DNA from: Apium graveolens
Taxonomy: Eukaryota > Streptophyta > Magnoliopsida > Apiales > Apiaceae
Reading direction: 5' to 3'
Assembly: GCF_009905375.1 (NCBI RefSeq)
Contig: NC_133657.1
Span: forward strand, 45,682,192 to 45,746,191
Length of the DNA stretch: 64,000 nucleotides
Shown here: piece after piece, positions 1-10,431 of the stretch
How the letters are laid out: every line of letters starts with the position of its first letter
Position numbering within the stretch: the first letter of the stretch is position 1
Translations under genes and position numbers: made by a program
The notes under the pieces: model-generated
What the model was told of the DNA's origin: nothing
Seen by the model: only the letters and a program-made list of their open reading frames with translations
The model's database searches: none

Positions 1-927
1 TTACCAGTTTTGTCCTGATCAACCTTAGTGGTTGTTGGCATTGGAGTCTTTTACGGAGTTAAATCTTCCAGATTGTACTTCTTGAGAAGTTCACTGATAT
101 ACTTGGATTGACAAATGAATATACCATCTTTCCTTTGACTCACTTGTAATCCAAGAAAGTAGTTCAACCCTCCCTTCATGCTCATTTCATACTTACTCTG
201 CATTAGCTTAGAAAATCTCTTGCAAAGATCATCATTAGTAGAACCAAATATAATATCGTCAATATATACTTGAACTAATATCATATCAGATTTATGTATT
301 TTTGTGAAACAAAATTTTATCTATAACACCTCTAGTAACACCATTTTCAAGTAAAAACTCAAGGAGAGTGTCATATCATGTCCTTGGAGCTTGCTTAAGA
401 CCATCGACAGCTTTGAATAGAAAGTATACAAAATCAGCCAGATTTGGATCTTCAAAACCTGAAGGTTGTTCCACATACACTTCTTCTTCTAGCTCCCCAT
501 TCATGAATGTACTTTTCACATCCATTTGATAAACTTTGAAATCTGAATGTACCGCGAATGCCAGAAACATCCTGATTGCCTCAAGTCTAGCTACCGGTGC
601 ATAGGTTTTATCATAATATATACCCTCTTCTTGAGAGTAACCTTTAGCTAACAATCTGGCCTTGTTCCTTGGTACAATGACATCTTCATCTAACTTGTTC
701 CTGAATACCCATTTAATGCCTATTACTGACTTGTCATTTGTTCGGGGTACCAGCTTCGGTACCTTCTGCCTCTCAAACTGATTGAGTTTCTCTTGCATAG
801 CAATAACCCAATATGGATCTTCAAGTGCCTCATCTACTTTCTTAGGTTCCATTTCTGAGAGAAACCCTAAAAAGTGACATTCATTATATGTGGCATGTCT
901 AGTTCTCACACCTGTAAGGATCACCAA
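1..927 (-). pseudogene. pol: C0 reverse transcriptase remnant (Ty1/copia RT)
   Basis: Two open pieces (927-376 and 284-51) in different frames encode copia RT. The N-terminal piece has the IKWVFRNK and [21 protein letters not shown] blocks, then [19 protein letters not shown] and DGLKQAPRT. The second piece carries the catalytic YIDD box (codons at 255-266), followed by NYFLGLQV. The frame is lost between 285 and 375, and an in-frame TAA follows NLEDLTP at about 50. The RNase H domain lies beyond the left edge. The upstream piece continues the integrase-RT linker ([20 protein letters not shown]). The catalytic aspartates remain, but the frame is broken. Confidence 0.9.
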
Positions 928-1036
928 TGATCAGTTCAAATGGATGGTCTCTGTTCCAAACTCTTTGTCGAGGCAGATAAGATCTTGATGTTTCCCCATG
1001 TTCAGCATGATGTTGAGTGTGAACTATAGATCCTCT

Positions 1037-2302
1037 TCATGTTCCCCCTGAGGTGGAGGTGCTCCCACCATGACTTGATGATTCTGATCTTTGAGTAGTA
1101 GTTCTTGAAGGAGTTCCTGCATGATTATCATAATCATTGTTTCCACCATTACCACCACTTGATTCAGGATCAGCATTGCCATGATCTACAGGTATAGCTC
1201 TAGCAATCTCAGGTTCTTCTATATCTAAAGGATCATCTAACAGGTTCTCAAATTCCAGAGATTCAAAATCCTTTTCTCTTTGCAGGCTTGCCAACTTGGT
1301 ATCATCGAATGTTACATTAAGGCTTTCAATCACCTTCTGATCAGTAATCATATAAATCCTGTAAGATTTAGATTCTAGAGAATAGCCAAGAAAAATGCCT
1401 TCTTTTGCTTTAGTATCAAACTTTCCCAGATGCTCATTTCCTTCTTTTAGTACAAAACATTTAGCTCCAAACACATGAAAGTATTTCAGTGTTGGTTTCT
1501 TGTTAGCCATAATCTCGTAAGGAGTCTTGTCATGATCTTTATTAATCTGGGTATGATTTTGAGTGTAACATGTTGTGTTGATAGCTTCAACACAGAAGTA
1601 GGTAGGGAGCCTTGATTCACTTAGCATAGTCCTTGCTGCTTCAACCAAGGTTCGATTCTTCCTTTCTACTAAAATATTTTGTTGTGGAGTTCTTGGGGCT
1701 GAATACTGTCTCGAAATACCTTTCTCTATACATAATTCATTTAGAAATGCATTCTTGAATTATGTCCCATTATCTGATCTGATCTTCCTGAAAGGTAATT
1801 TCTCTTCCAACTCAATCTTATTTATATGATCCACTATCAGCTGAGGTGCTTCATCCTTGGATTGCAAAAACAACACCCATGTGTACTTGGAGTAATTATC
1901 GACTATCACTAAAACATATCTTTTCCTTGATAGTGACATCACATTCACTGGACCAAATAAATCCATGTGAATTAACTGAAGAGGTTCAGTTACGCTTATC
2001 ATTTCCTTGCTTCTGTGTGATGTTTTCTTTGATTTCCCTTTTTCACATGCTTCAAAGAGTCCTTCTTGACATAATTCCATCTGTGGTAGTCCTCTCACTA
2101 ATTCTCTCTTAACTAGAGAGTTCAGTGTCTTGAAGTTCAAGTGCGAGAGCTTCTTGTGCCATAGCCAACTTTGTTCTGATAAAGCTTTGCTGTAGAAACA
2201 TCTCATTACTCCATCACAGGTAGACTTCAAGTCAGCTACGAACAAATTACCTTTTCTTACTCCCTGTAAAGCAAGCTTCTCATCTTTCCTGTGAGTGATC
2301 AA
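1037..2302 (-). pseudogene. pol: C0 integrase remnant (Ty1/copia)
   Basis: Read on the minus strand, 2302-1760 carries the GAG-pre-integrase zinc-binding segment (WHKKLSHLN ... CEKGK) and then the catalytic core, with [10 protein letters not shown] (first Asp) and IRSDNGT (second Asp). A frame break at about 1650-1760 separates this from 1648-1037, which has EAARTMLSESRLPTYF, the KYFHVFGAKCFVLKEG block and an acidic Gly/Ser-rich linker. The third catalytic residue (the ERKNR region) falls in the frame-broken interval at about 1650. In the intact family these would be one polyprotein. The broken frame and lack of any full-length ORF make this a pseudogene. Confidence 0.88.
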
Positions 2303-2579
2303 GCATCTTTTTGGCCTAAAATCAACATTGTATCCTTTGCCACAAAACAGACTGACGCTCAGAAGATTATGCTACAATCCTTCCACAAGAAAGATGTTTT
2401 CAATGATAACATTCCCAATTTCCAAATTGCCATATCCCTTAGTAAATCCTTTGTTATCATCTTCAAAGGTAACAATATGGCCAGCTTGCTCAACCATACC
2501 TGTGAGCAGGGACTTTTCTCCTGTCATGTGCCTAGAACAACCACTGTCCAGAATTCACATGATCTTTTCCTTTCTTACC
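2303..2579 (-). pseudogene. pol: C0 aspartic protease remnant
   Basis: The minus strand at about 2525-2565 encodes LDSGCSRHMTG, with the DSG catalytic triad of copia protease, followed by a degraded stretch ending at the GAG-pre-integrase region. It belongs to no single open frame. Just upstream, the C-terminus of gag ends in KAWVPN, and the junction holds stop codons. C1 and C3 show the same type of junction. Confidence 0.7.
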
Positions 2580-4414
2580 TTACCTTGCAAACACAGATTG
2601 ATTAAGAAGATTTGGTACCCAAGCTTTCTTGGGTCCAGAAGGTTTAGGAGTAGAAACAGAATCAACAAATGAAACCTTGACATGCTTAGCTTTCACTTTG
2701 ACTGACTCCTTCTCAGTTATAGTCTCAACAGAGTTGTCAGACTTAGAGATAGGAGGTACTATAGTCTTGGCCTGTGTGTGCTCATTACTCATACTTGTCT
2801 TAGTGTAAATGCAAGTGCTAGCAGTTGCATGGAAAGCTTTGAAATATTCAGACATGGTAATAAATGCACATGGCATACATCCAACTACACCACAGGGCTT
2901 CTGAAAACTAGGCATGTTAGGCATGGCAGGCATGCTAGAAGTTGCAACAGATTCTACTTTAGCTTTTGTGCATGCATGTGTAAGGTGTGCAGCAGAATTG
3001 TAATTATTACATAACTTTCTAGATGCAGATAAGGAAGATGCGAAATCAGATATCTTATTTACACCTACCTTTGCATTTTTATTTTTCTTAGCCTTAACCT
3101 AAGCACTTTCACCAGTCTTATAGTTAACTATTGGGTCTGGTATCTTAAGTGTGTCAGGTTATTTCCTATCCACCTTATTATCTAGGTTAATTATGGATTT
3201 GGCTTTACCAGATGGAGCCTTAGGAGTCTTATGGATTCCTCTACCTTCTCCTTCTCTCTATTTTCAGCAATCAATTCCTCATTGATTAGCAAACTTACTT
3301 CATCCAAAGGTTCTAAAACAGACTCAGGGAATAATGGAGATATAATATCCTTAATAACATATGGTACCTTCTCTGAGACAAACATGTTTATCTCTGATGC
3401 ACCAGTATGCTTCTTACTATTTAGCTTAGAATAGTCATGTCCTATTGAAGTCTTAGATTTAAATCTGTGACTATCTATTATCTCCTTCTGAGTCAAAGTT
3501 GCATTCTTAAACGCCCGTAACTTCTTTTCTAGGTCAACAATTTGGGTTTCAAGAATGGCTTCTATGTCTGCGTTGCACTTAACCTTATTCTCTAGATATT
3601 CATTCTTATGTTTAAGGTCTTTTAAGCCAACTAAAAGCAATTCTTGTTCTTCATTTCTAGAGGTTAAAGTCTCAGTTTTAAGAACTAATTTATCATTTTC
3701 AAGTTTATATGCAAGCATGCCTGTATGAACATTATACAATTCTAAAGTAAGTTCATGCACAGTAGATTTGTATTCAGACATAGACATATCTATAGTGGTA
3801 AGTTTAGGAACCTGAGATGATTGTCGTGATTCCTCTGCAGAGTCTTCCATAAGAGCCAGATTTACTTACTCTTCCTCTTCTTCTGAATCAGTATCATCCC
3901 AGCTTTTTCCTTCAGCAATATACGCTCTTCCCTTTTCCTTAACCACTTAAGCATTCAGCTTCCGTTTCAGCTTCTCATTCTACCTCTTCAGATCTTCATA
4001 AATTTCCTTCTTTTCATAAGAATCTTTCCCTTTTGCTCCCTTGGGCTTTCTGCAATCAGATGCAAAGTGCCTTAACTCATTGCAGTTGTAAAATCTTGTT
4101 TTGCTCTTCTCTACCTAACTTGACTTGTAGCCTCCTCTGGAGCTTGACCCTGATAAGTAGCTTCCTTTCTGAAATCTCCATAATGAACCCCTTGGTTTAT
4201 AGTTTGGTTTCCTTCTGAATCTAACATGACTAAATTTTACAGCCATGTATGCCATAGATTTGTCATCCAACTATTCAAGTTCTTCATGAGTGTAAAACTA
4301 ACTTTCATCCTTTGGCTCACCATGAGCAATTTCAGCTACGAAAATTTCCTTGATTGTTGAGGAGGGTGCAACATTGACTTCTTGGGTTTCAGGTTCACGA
4401 ACTACAAGTGCAGT
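2580..4414 (-). pseudogene. gag: C0 gag C-terminal part: zinc knuckle, coiled coil, linker
   Basis: From right to left: a degenerate CCHC knuckle at about 4045-4100 (residues NCNELRHFASDC, with the first Cys apparently changed to Phe); then 3850-3191, an open 219-codon frame with heptad-like Leu/Lys/Glu spacing typical of a long coiled coil (LELYNVHTGMLAYKLENDKL); then a degenerate second knuckle at about 3000 (CNNYNSAAH, second Cys changed to Tyr); and a Met/Pro-rich linker (2933-2580) ending in GPKKAWVPN. A long coiled-coil gag C-terminus is typical of Sireviruses. Several stops occur between the open pieces. The segment ends abruptly at 4414, where G1 is inserted; the N-terminus of the protein is at 37951-38687. 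Confidence 0.8.
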
Positions 4415-5403
4415 TAAAACAACTCATGTATTTTTTTGAATTATTTAAATATGTAATTATTGAAATTATTAAATAAATAAAATATATGTATTGATTTTGA
4501 CCGCTACGTGTTGTTTGATTATTATCTATGTTTGATTAATTATGGAGTCGTATTGAATTGTTTTCACTTTCAAAAGTGAATTTAGTGCAAATTTATTTGC
4601 ACAAATATTTGGAATGTCTCTAAAACTATTTTTATGGTTTTATAATTACAATAATTATTTTTGGGATTTTACAAAATTTAGAAATCAATATTTTATCAAT
4701 TATTTAACCCTGTATGATTTTCTGATTATATTTATTTGTAAAATCTGTATTTAATTCCAGAATTCTTCAAAAATTATGAAACTCATATTTATTTAAGTTT
4801 GGAATATTATGAGAATTTTAAAATTATTTTGGAAATTTTCGGGATTTATTTCACCCGCGCGTCGATTCGTTTAATTGCTAAAATCGGATATAAATTGTGT
4901 TTCAGAAATTATTTTAAAATCATGAAATTTATGTTTTTATAAATTTCGGGATATTTCTAACATTTTAAAACTATTTTCATAATTTTCTAAATTTGTTTTG
5001 AGGGCAACTAGGTTCGTTAATCGTAAAATGCGGGTTTGATGTGCGACTCAAAGATGCCTTGAAAATTTTTAAAATTTTATTTTATTAGTTTTTGAATATT
5101 TTGGAAATTTTATAGTTAATTTGGAATTATTTTGATATATTTTTACGTTCAAGCTGTTCGTTAAAACGCAAAATGTAGGATAAAAACCGGGCTTTCAGGA
5201 GGGATAAAATACGTGTCAATTTCTCATCTATGCACAGATACGTGTGATGTTTTTACTTAATGAGATATAAATTTTTTTGTTAACTACATCAGTTTCTTCC
5301 TCCCTCATCTCAATCTCTCTATCTCTGTTATCTCTCTCCCTTTCACAATCTCTCCAAATCTCTCGTCTCTCTCTCCTATCCCTCCCTCCTGTTATTTTGA
5401 TAT
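4415..5403 (+). repeat. G1 5' LTR, first part (Ty3/gypsy chromovirus)
   Basis: This AT-rich, non-coding stretch matches the first ~970 bp of the 3' LTR of G1 (34616 onward) almost base for base, including a shared TATTTTTTTGAATTATTTAA block near the start, the CACCCGCGCGTCGATTCG block, and the CT-rich end (CTCTCTATCTCTGTTATC). The start is decayed: TAAAACAACTCATG here against TATAATGACTCGTG in the 3' copy. The sequence then runs into TTATTTTGATAT and is interrupted by element C1 at 5404. The last 12 bases are a second start of a segment already seen at about 5120, so the host LTR is partly duplicated around C1. Confidence 0.85.
5399..5403. repeat. Target-site duplication of C1, left copy (GATAT)
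   Basis: GATAT directly precedes the TGTTATT start of the left LTR and recurs exactly after the TAACA end of the right LTR (22928-22932). A 5-bp duplication is standard for copia integrase and proves the element ends. Confidence 0.93.
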
Positions 5404-6506
5404 TGTTATTCCCAGTGGACTAACAATGAGATTTACAGAAGGGGGGTTGAATGTAAATCTCAAAACTTTTTCAAGTTTTGAGTAGTTTCTAAGGCTAAGT
5501 GTTTAAGTGAACAAATGTGTGTGAATTGCCTGAAGCTGATACAGACAGATATATATTCAAACACAAATGTAAAGAACACAAAGAACTTAAAAACTTTTCT
5601 GGTGGATTTGTTGTTCCACCAGAGAGGTGTTATTTCAGAAAATCTGTGATTCAAAGAATTAAATCACAGCTGCTGTCTAGTACAAACTATATGATTTTCT
5701 CTCTGGATATTTCTAAACAGCTCAGGAAAATTCTTCTATAATTACTAGCTGCTACTTGGTTTATATATCACCAAGTTTACAAGTGAAGACAAAACTGTAA
5801 AATACAATTGAAAAGATTCTTCACATGTTTCTTCTTCATTTCTCTATCCAATGCAATCTAGGATAACCTGTGAATCTTTGAATACTTCCTTGTTTGCATC
5901 AGAATGGAAATGCTGCATTTTCTTGATTCCTCCTAGAGGCTTCCACATTCCATTTTGTCTCTGTCAACCCATGTGCCTCTGTCAGCTTGTGAATTGTCAC
6001 TGTCAACTGCTAATGAATTAAGCATCCGTTGAAGCTTTCATCCGTTGATGCCTTATCCGTTGAGGCTTTATCCATTGAAGCTTTATCCGTTGATGCATTA
6101 TCAGTTGAAGTCTTTATCCGTGGAAGCACTTATCCGTTGATGGATATTATCCGTTGAAGCATTAGAGACATCCGTTGAAGCTTTATTTCTTATCCGTTGA
6201 AGGTCTTCAATATCCGTTGATACTTCTTCACTTATACAAAATTACAAGGCATGAAATATTTACAATTAGCCCTCCTATTTGTATATCCATTAGTAGTCAA
6301 CATGACTGATAATTTCCTACAACATCTAAGAATTACAACTTGAAACCAGAGAATGAAATGTGCTACAATACTAAACTTATTGCTAAGTAAAGCTACTCCT
6401 TCAACGGATAGCCAAGATGGTGTTATCCGTTGAGGCTACAAACACTAGATTTCTACTTAAGTATTTTGTTTAACTTATCATCAAACTAATACACATATTC
6501 CTAACA
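5404..6506 (-). repeat. C1 3' LTR (1103 bp)
   Basis: Starts TGTTATTCCC and ends CCTAACA on the plus strand, with TGTTA/TAACA inverted ends. It has the same length as its partner at 21825-22927. Between 6022 and 6215 the word TATCCGTTGA or a close variant occurs about 12 times at irregular 13-30 bp spacing, and a facing inverted pair lies at 6400-6440. A TATA-like TATATAAA (minus strand, 5760-5767) corresponds to the presumed promoter of the 5' copy. Confidence 0.94.
6022..6215. repeat. Cluster of TATCCGTTGA words in the C1 3' LTR
   Basis: Nine exact CCGTTGA cores and three one-base variants (TATCCATTGA, TATCAGTTGA, TATCCGTGGA) sit in direct orientation, with CTTT or similar spacers. The right LTR has the same cluster (about 22443-22640), with some different point changes. 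This is an interspersed word, not a clean tandem array: spacing is uneven and the spacers are not conserved. Confidence 0.85.
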
Positions 6507-6520
6507 ATCTCCCCCTATTT
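6507..6520 (-). other. C1 polypurine tract
   Basis: On the minus strand AAATAGGGGGAGAT directly abuts the TGTTAGG start of the 3' LTR. This is the position and composition of the plus-strand DNA priming site. Similar G5AG tracts recur inside the element (see findings). Confidence 0.85.
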
Positions 6521-6694
6521 ATGTCTACTAGAACTGTAGGCATAAATTTGGGTTTAGCTTGATGATAACAAAATACTTGACAAATATATAAACTGTAATA
6601 AAGCAGAAATTCAAAAGTGCTACAAAAATGTATATGCTGAGATGGAATTGAAGAATTACATTGTTTCCAAGGGTGCTCCTTTAGCCTGAGCAGA

Positions 6695-7633
6695 TTAGTT
6701 TCTTTTCCTTTGATTCCTTATTTTCTTTCCTAGCCTCCTGTCATTCTCCTCTATTTGAAGTTGAAGTTGTCTGTAGAATTCAGCTTCATCTTCTTCATTG
6801 ATGTCTAACTTAGATTGCATATCCTTGAGAGTTTCATTACTGGAAATCTTGAGTTGATCTTCAATTCTGAAAAATCTTCTGACTCCTTTGTTGTCTCCGA
6901 ACTCCATCATCCAATGAGGTGATTTGTGAATTATAATTCCTCTTTCTTGAATGAGTAATGTTCTAGGCAAAGCATTGGGCTCCCTCCAAGTTTTCCTTAT
7001 GTTGGCAATCTTATTGAGAATCTCAGTCTTGGCAGTCCTGGTAAAGCCAGAATCCCTTTGTATGGCTGAGTAGACTCTAATCAAGGTAGAGTAGCCTTCA
7101 TTCAGAATTCTGTAAAGAGGCCAGGTTCTTTCCCCATCTCCATTGTATTTGAACACTAGTCTTTTTGGTAGCTGTCTGTAGGCAGCTATTCCCCTTACTT
7201 CCTCCAGCTCATCCAGATAGAGTTCAATGTCTGAAAATTCTTTTATATCACATATGTGAACATAATCATCCTTAGAGGCCTGAGGTTTAGGCTTAGGCTT
7301 CTGTGTGAATTTGATTGAGGCTTTACAGGGTGTTGATTTGATTCTTCCTTTCTGCTTCTTTGATGGTGGAGAAGAGGTTAGGAAGGTGGGCAATTTGATG
7401 GTGTCCCAATCAATTGGTTCCTCCTTGGGAATGATTGTTTCACCGTGAATGTTCATGAAGGGGTTAGGCACAATGGGTTCAGGGATAGAGGGTAGTGGTT
7501 TGGATATTGATTGGGTTTCTTCAGCCTTATCTACCATTTTTCTCTTTGCATTGACCTTCTTTCTGTTCCCTTTCTGCCATTCTTCTCTTCCCTTACTTCT
7601 TTCCTCCATCTCAGTATCAACCATGTCCCCCAT
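6695..7633 (-). CDS. C1 ORF3 C-terminal domain (312 codons open)
   Basis: An open frame of 312 codons with a compact, non-repetitive centre (around IAAYRQLPKRLVFKYNG, TLIRVYSAIQRDSG, RIEDQLKISS) between Lys/Glu-rich flanks. The C-terminus is a Glu-rich helix then a basic tail. The mixed hydrophobic pattern suggests a folded domain of about 150 residues rather than a disordered linker. I do not recognise the fold. It is the last coding part before the 3' LTR, leaving 174 bp of 3' untranslated sequence before the polypurine tract. A TAA (7680-7682 region) and a frame change separate it from the preceding piece. The first Met is probably internal to the original protein. Confidence 0.65.
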   Translation of the reverse strand: MGDMVDTEMEERSKGREEWQKGNRKKVNAKRKMVDKAEETQSISKPLPSIPEPIVPNPFMNIHGETIIPKEEPIDWDTIKLPTFLTSSPPSKKQKGRIKSTPCKASIKFTQKPKPKPQASKDDYVHICDIKEFSDIELYLDELEEVRGIAAYRQLPKRLVFKYNGDGERTWPLYRILNEGYSTLIRVYSAIQRDSGFTRTAKTEILNKIANIRKTWREPNALPRTLLIQERGIIIHKSPHWMMEFGDNKGVRRFFRIEDQLKISSNETLKDMQSKLDINEEDEAEFYRQLQLQIEENDRRLGKKIRNQRKRN

Positions 7634-7678
7634 AGCTTCATCTTCACTTTTGTCTTCAAGTTCTTTCTGTTCTTCAGC

Positions 7679-9061
7679 CTAACTTGACTTTAGCTGTTTT
7701 TCAAGCTTTGCTTGTGCTCTTTTGTCAGCCTTTAGCTGTTTGGCTTCTTCCTTCAACTTTCTGGTTTCTTCCCTCTTGGCTATTGAGAATTTGGGATGTC
7801 CTTGCATCACACATATGCTCTTTCCCTCTCTGAAGATAATAGCCATGTTACTCCTTACAGCCACATCCATGGTCTCTTTGAGATATGAGATACTTCTACC
7901 CAAAAGCTTATCCTCATCAGCCTTTGGAAGAGGAAAATCCACTTCTTTCAGAGGATTCTTTGTAGAGTCCTTATTGGATCTGTTGTTGGGCTTGAGAACC
8001 ATAGGTTTCAGATCCTTGGAAGAAGTCTCTCCAACCTTATTCCTCCCTACTGGCTTGAGTTCCATAATAATTGATTCCACTTTTGTGCTATGCTTCACAG
8101 ATTGTGATTGAGAAGTTGTAGAACCAAATATTTGTTTCATCTTTTCATCAATCTTCTTCCTTTGCTCTTTGACTTGCAATTCAGCTGCTGCTATCTGGAT
8201 TAGATCAATTCCATTAAGCTTTCCTTTGATTTGAATAATTGGAGAAGTGGTGATGACAGGAACTAGCACTTGAGAAATTTGAACTGTTGTTGATGGCTCT
8301 CCTTCCCCTTCCCCTTTATTCTCCCCCTTTTTGTTATCATCAAGGGTAGGGGTCAAGCCTTGTGCATTTTCCAGCTGCATGAGTAGATTTTTTTGAGTTT
8401 GTTGATTCTGAAGAATGGTGACCATATAGTCTTCAATGATCTGAACTCTGGTTTCCAATCTGGCCAGCCTCTTGTCAGCATCAGATTCTTTCCTCAGTCT
8501 CCCCAACAAATCTTGCATAGTACCATAAGGTATGACTGAATCCAACTTCTCAGCATTGTAGGATTTCAGATCAGCAATGTCCTGCTTGAGCTCATCCACA
8601 CTTAGATTCTGTTTGAAATGCTGCAACTGCAAGAGATGCAGAGATTCCAGATGAGCTTGAAGTAGTGCCTTGGTACCAACATCTGTAGTCTCCTGAAGGG
8701 CCTTCTGAATTGTCATGACTTGTCTGACCAAAGTGACACCAAACTCTCCTGGTGTTGATGCTTTTGCCCATGCCCATTCAGGAAGATCTGGAACAGAACT
8801 TGGGCGTGCTACTTCCCCTAAGTTCATGCTCTCATCCAAAGAATCAGAGTCATCATCATTAGAATTTACTCCAAATTCTTTAGATGGCTCACCAGCTTGA
8901 GAAGGCAGCCTGTTAACAGCAGCTTTGTCTCTGAGAAGAGATTCTGAAGTGTGTACAATATTTAATGTCTGTTCTTCCTCCACAATTGCCCTGAGCAGCC
9001 AATAATTGATAGGCTGAAACAGGATGAGTAAAAGTGTCAGCATCCAAGGAAATGTTATCAA
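7679..9061 (-). CDS. C1 ORF3 middle: coiled coil and Lys-rich region (460 codons open)
   Basis: This 460-codon open frame has an acidic, Ser/Asp-rich N-terminal part, a helical stretch (residues ~100-230) with heptads including LARLETRVQIIEDYMVTILQ, a Gly/Glu run (KKGENKGEGEGEP), and a long Lys/Glu-rich C-terminal half. The coiled coil followed by DDxKKGE matches the layout in C3 ORF3 (LLSLLLPDDAKKGEK) and C2 ORF3, so these are homologous. The frame starts at a Met within the original ORF. Upstream frame 9197-8913 (KVDDAEKERQFQQHYKAVI) is its natural continuation after a frameshift near 9000-9060. The role is unknown; an oligomerising protein is a reasonable inference. Confidence 0.65.
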   Translation of the reverse strand: MITFPWMLTLLLILFQPINYWLLRAIVEEEQTLNIVHTSESLLRDKAAVNRLPSQAGEPSKEFGVNSNDDDSDSLDESMNLGEVARPSSVPDLPEWAWAKASTPGEFGVTLVRQVMTIQKALQETTDVGTKALLQAHLESLHLLQLQHFKQNLSVDELKQDIADLKSYNAEKLDSVIPYGTMQDLLGRLRKESDADKRLARLETRVQIIEDYMVTILQNQQTQKNLLMQLENAQGLTPTLDDNKKGENKGEGEGEPSTTVQISQVLVPVITTSPIIQIKGKLNGIDLIQIAAAELQVKEQRKKIDEKMKQIFGSTTSQSQSVKHSTKVESIIMELKPVGRNKVGETSSKDLKPMVLKPNNRSNKDSTKNPLKEVDFPLPKADEDKLLGRSISYLKETMDVAVRSNMAIIFREGKSICVMQGHPKFSIAKREETRKLKEEAKQLKADKRAQAKLEKQLKSS

Positions 9062-9457
9062 TTACAGCTTTGTAATGTTGCTGAAATTGTCTTTCCTTTT
9101 CTGCATCATCCACTTTCATTGACTCACTAGCAATGGCTGGATCCACCCTTATAGCTTCTGTACCTGCCTTTCTCTCTTTTTCTCTATTTTCTTGCATCAG
9201 GGGCTCCCCCTGGCTCCCCCTGGCTCACACACTCCCTCACAGCCTCACCCTCACCTTCTAAGGTGGCACTCCCCTCACTCACTTTTGCCCGCTGGAAGAA
9301 ATAGCATGCATATGGTGACTCTCAACCTCTCCTTTTGCCTGGGAGCAACCCAGCCTCTCACTCAAAAGATCACTCCCTTCCCTTAAACCTAAAAGTGATT
9401 GTACAGTAGCCATGTCCTCTACAGTTGGAATTGTTTCTGTTATGGGTGTAGAGACCA

Positions 9458-9572
9458 TCAACGGATAGGGAGCATCCGTTGAAGTGGAAACTGATGGTAT
9501 CAACGGATAACTGCTGTTAAGCTTATCCGTTGAAGAACAACCACTTGTCAACGGATGAGAGATATCCGTTGA
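9458..9572. repeat. Three inverted pairs of the TCAACGGATA/TATCCGTTGA word inside C1 ORF3
   Basis: TCAACGGATA at 9458, 9500 and 9548 (the last ending G) is followed each time by (T/C)ATCCGTTGA, at 9473, 9524 and 9563. The loops are 5, 14 and 5 bases. Each pair could form a hairpin with a 9-10 bp stem. The pairs are inside an open reading frame and encode STD and YPL/HPL on the minus strand. Confidence 0.85.
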
Positions 9573-10431
9573 AGAAGGAAAAGATGTAGATATAGAAAGT
9601 GACATAATTGTTGAGTCTGTGTGAATTGATTTTAAGTGAGGTAACACAGATTCTTCAACTACATCTGAAAGAATTGGCTGATGATCCAACAAATCATCTA
9701 AAAGATGATGATCATCAGGTTTTGAATGGGGCTCCTCCCTGAGTTTTAATGAGGGAGAATCAGGAATTGATGTGAATATCATATCCACATCGAGAGAGGG
9801 TGATGGAGAGTTTGATGATTAGTGTGTTTCTATTATGAGAGAATGGGGTTGTGACTCCACATTTGCTGGAATCACATCAAGCTGAATTTGAGAAGGCTCA
9901 GATACAGGTGGATATATCTGTGCTGTGTGTGCCCCTTGTGTGGAAACTAGGGTCTTGGCCTTCTTCTTCCTTGAAAAGGCTTTAATTGGTGAATGTGTGG
10001 CTTCAGTGTCCCTCCCTCTTTTGGTCTGTGTCCCTGGTTGGGGACTATTTTCAATAGTTACATCCTTTTGGGAGGATGCAACTAGGGATGTGTTGGACTC
10101 CTTTTGAACCACCACAGTCTTTTGAGAGACTGTGGCTTGGATGGCTTGGGTACCACTCACTTCTCCCACCTTATCCTTGGGGGTTTCTTGATGTTCACCC
10201 CTCCCCTCACCACTCACACCCTGTTCACTCCCTTCAGGGTTTATGGTAGTTGTTACAACTGTTGTCTTTTGAGAAACAACAGAGGTAGGTTTCTTTGACT
10301 TGAGTTTTGAAACTTTGGTTTTGGTGGCTTTGGCAGGAACCTGTTTGGACAAAGACACAGATTCCATGGCCACACTAAAAGGCAAAGAAACAATGGGGTT
10401 GGAAATAGTAGGAGTTATAGAAGTGTTTACC

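Larger units (their letters stand above)
1..4414 (-). mobile_element. C0: Sirevirus-like Ty1/copia element, left (pol to mid-gag) segment
   Basis: This is the downstream part of a minus-strand copia element. Reading right to left it holds the rest of gag, protease, integrase and reverse transcriptase, and it leaves the window inside RT. The order GAG-PR-IN-RT is diagnostic of Ty1/copia. The remainder of gag, the primer-binding site and the 5' LTR lie at 37951-40098, because the gypsy element G1 is inserted between the two halves. The flanks of G1, GCAGT (4410-4414) and GTAGT (37951-37955), differ by one transition and look like its decayed 5-bp target duplication. All frames of C0 are interrupted by stops and frameshifts, so it is inactive. 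Confidence 0.9.

Noticed and set aside
6022..6215. CRISPR-like look of the regular TATCCGTTGA words
   Set aside because: The repeat is only ~10 bp, spacing is irregular, copies occur in coding sequence and in both orientations, and the context is a plant retrotransposon.
7722..8111. Plus-strand open frame opposite C1 ORF3 (129 codons)
   Set aside because: It is the antisense shadow of the Lys/Glu-rich minus-strand frame; Ser/Leu-rich content is what the complement of Lys/Glu codons gives. No domain.
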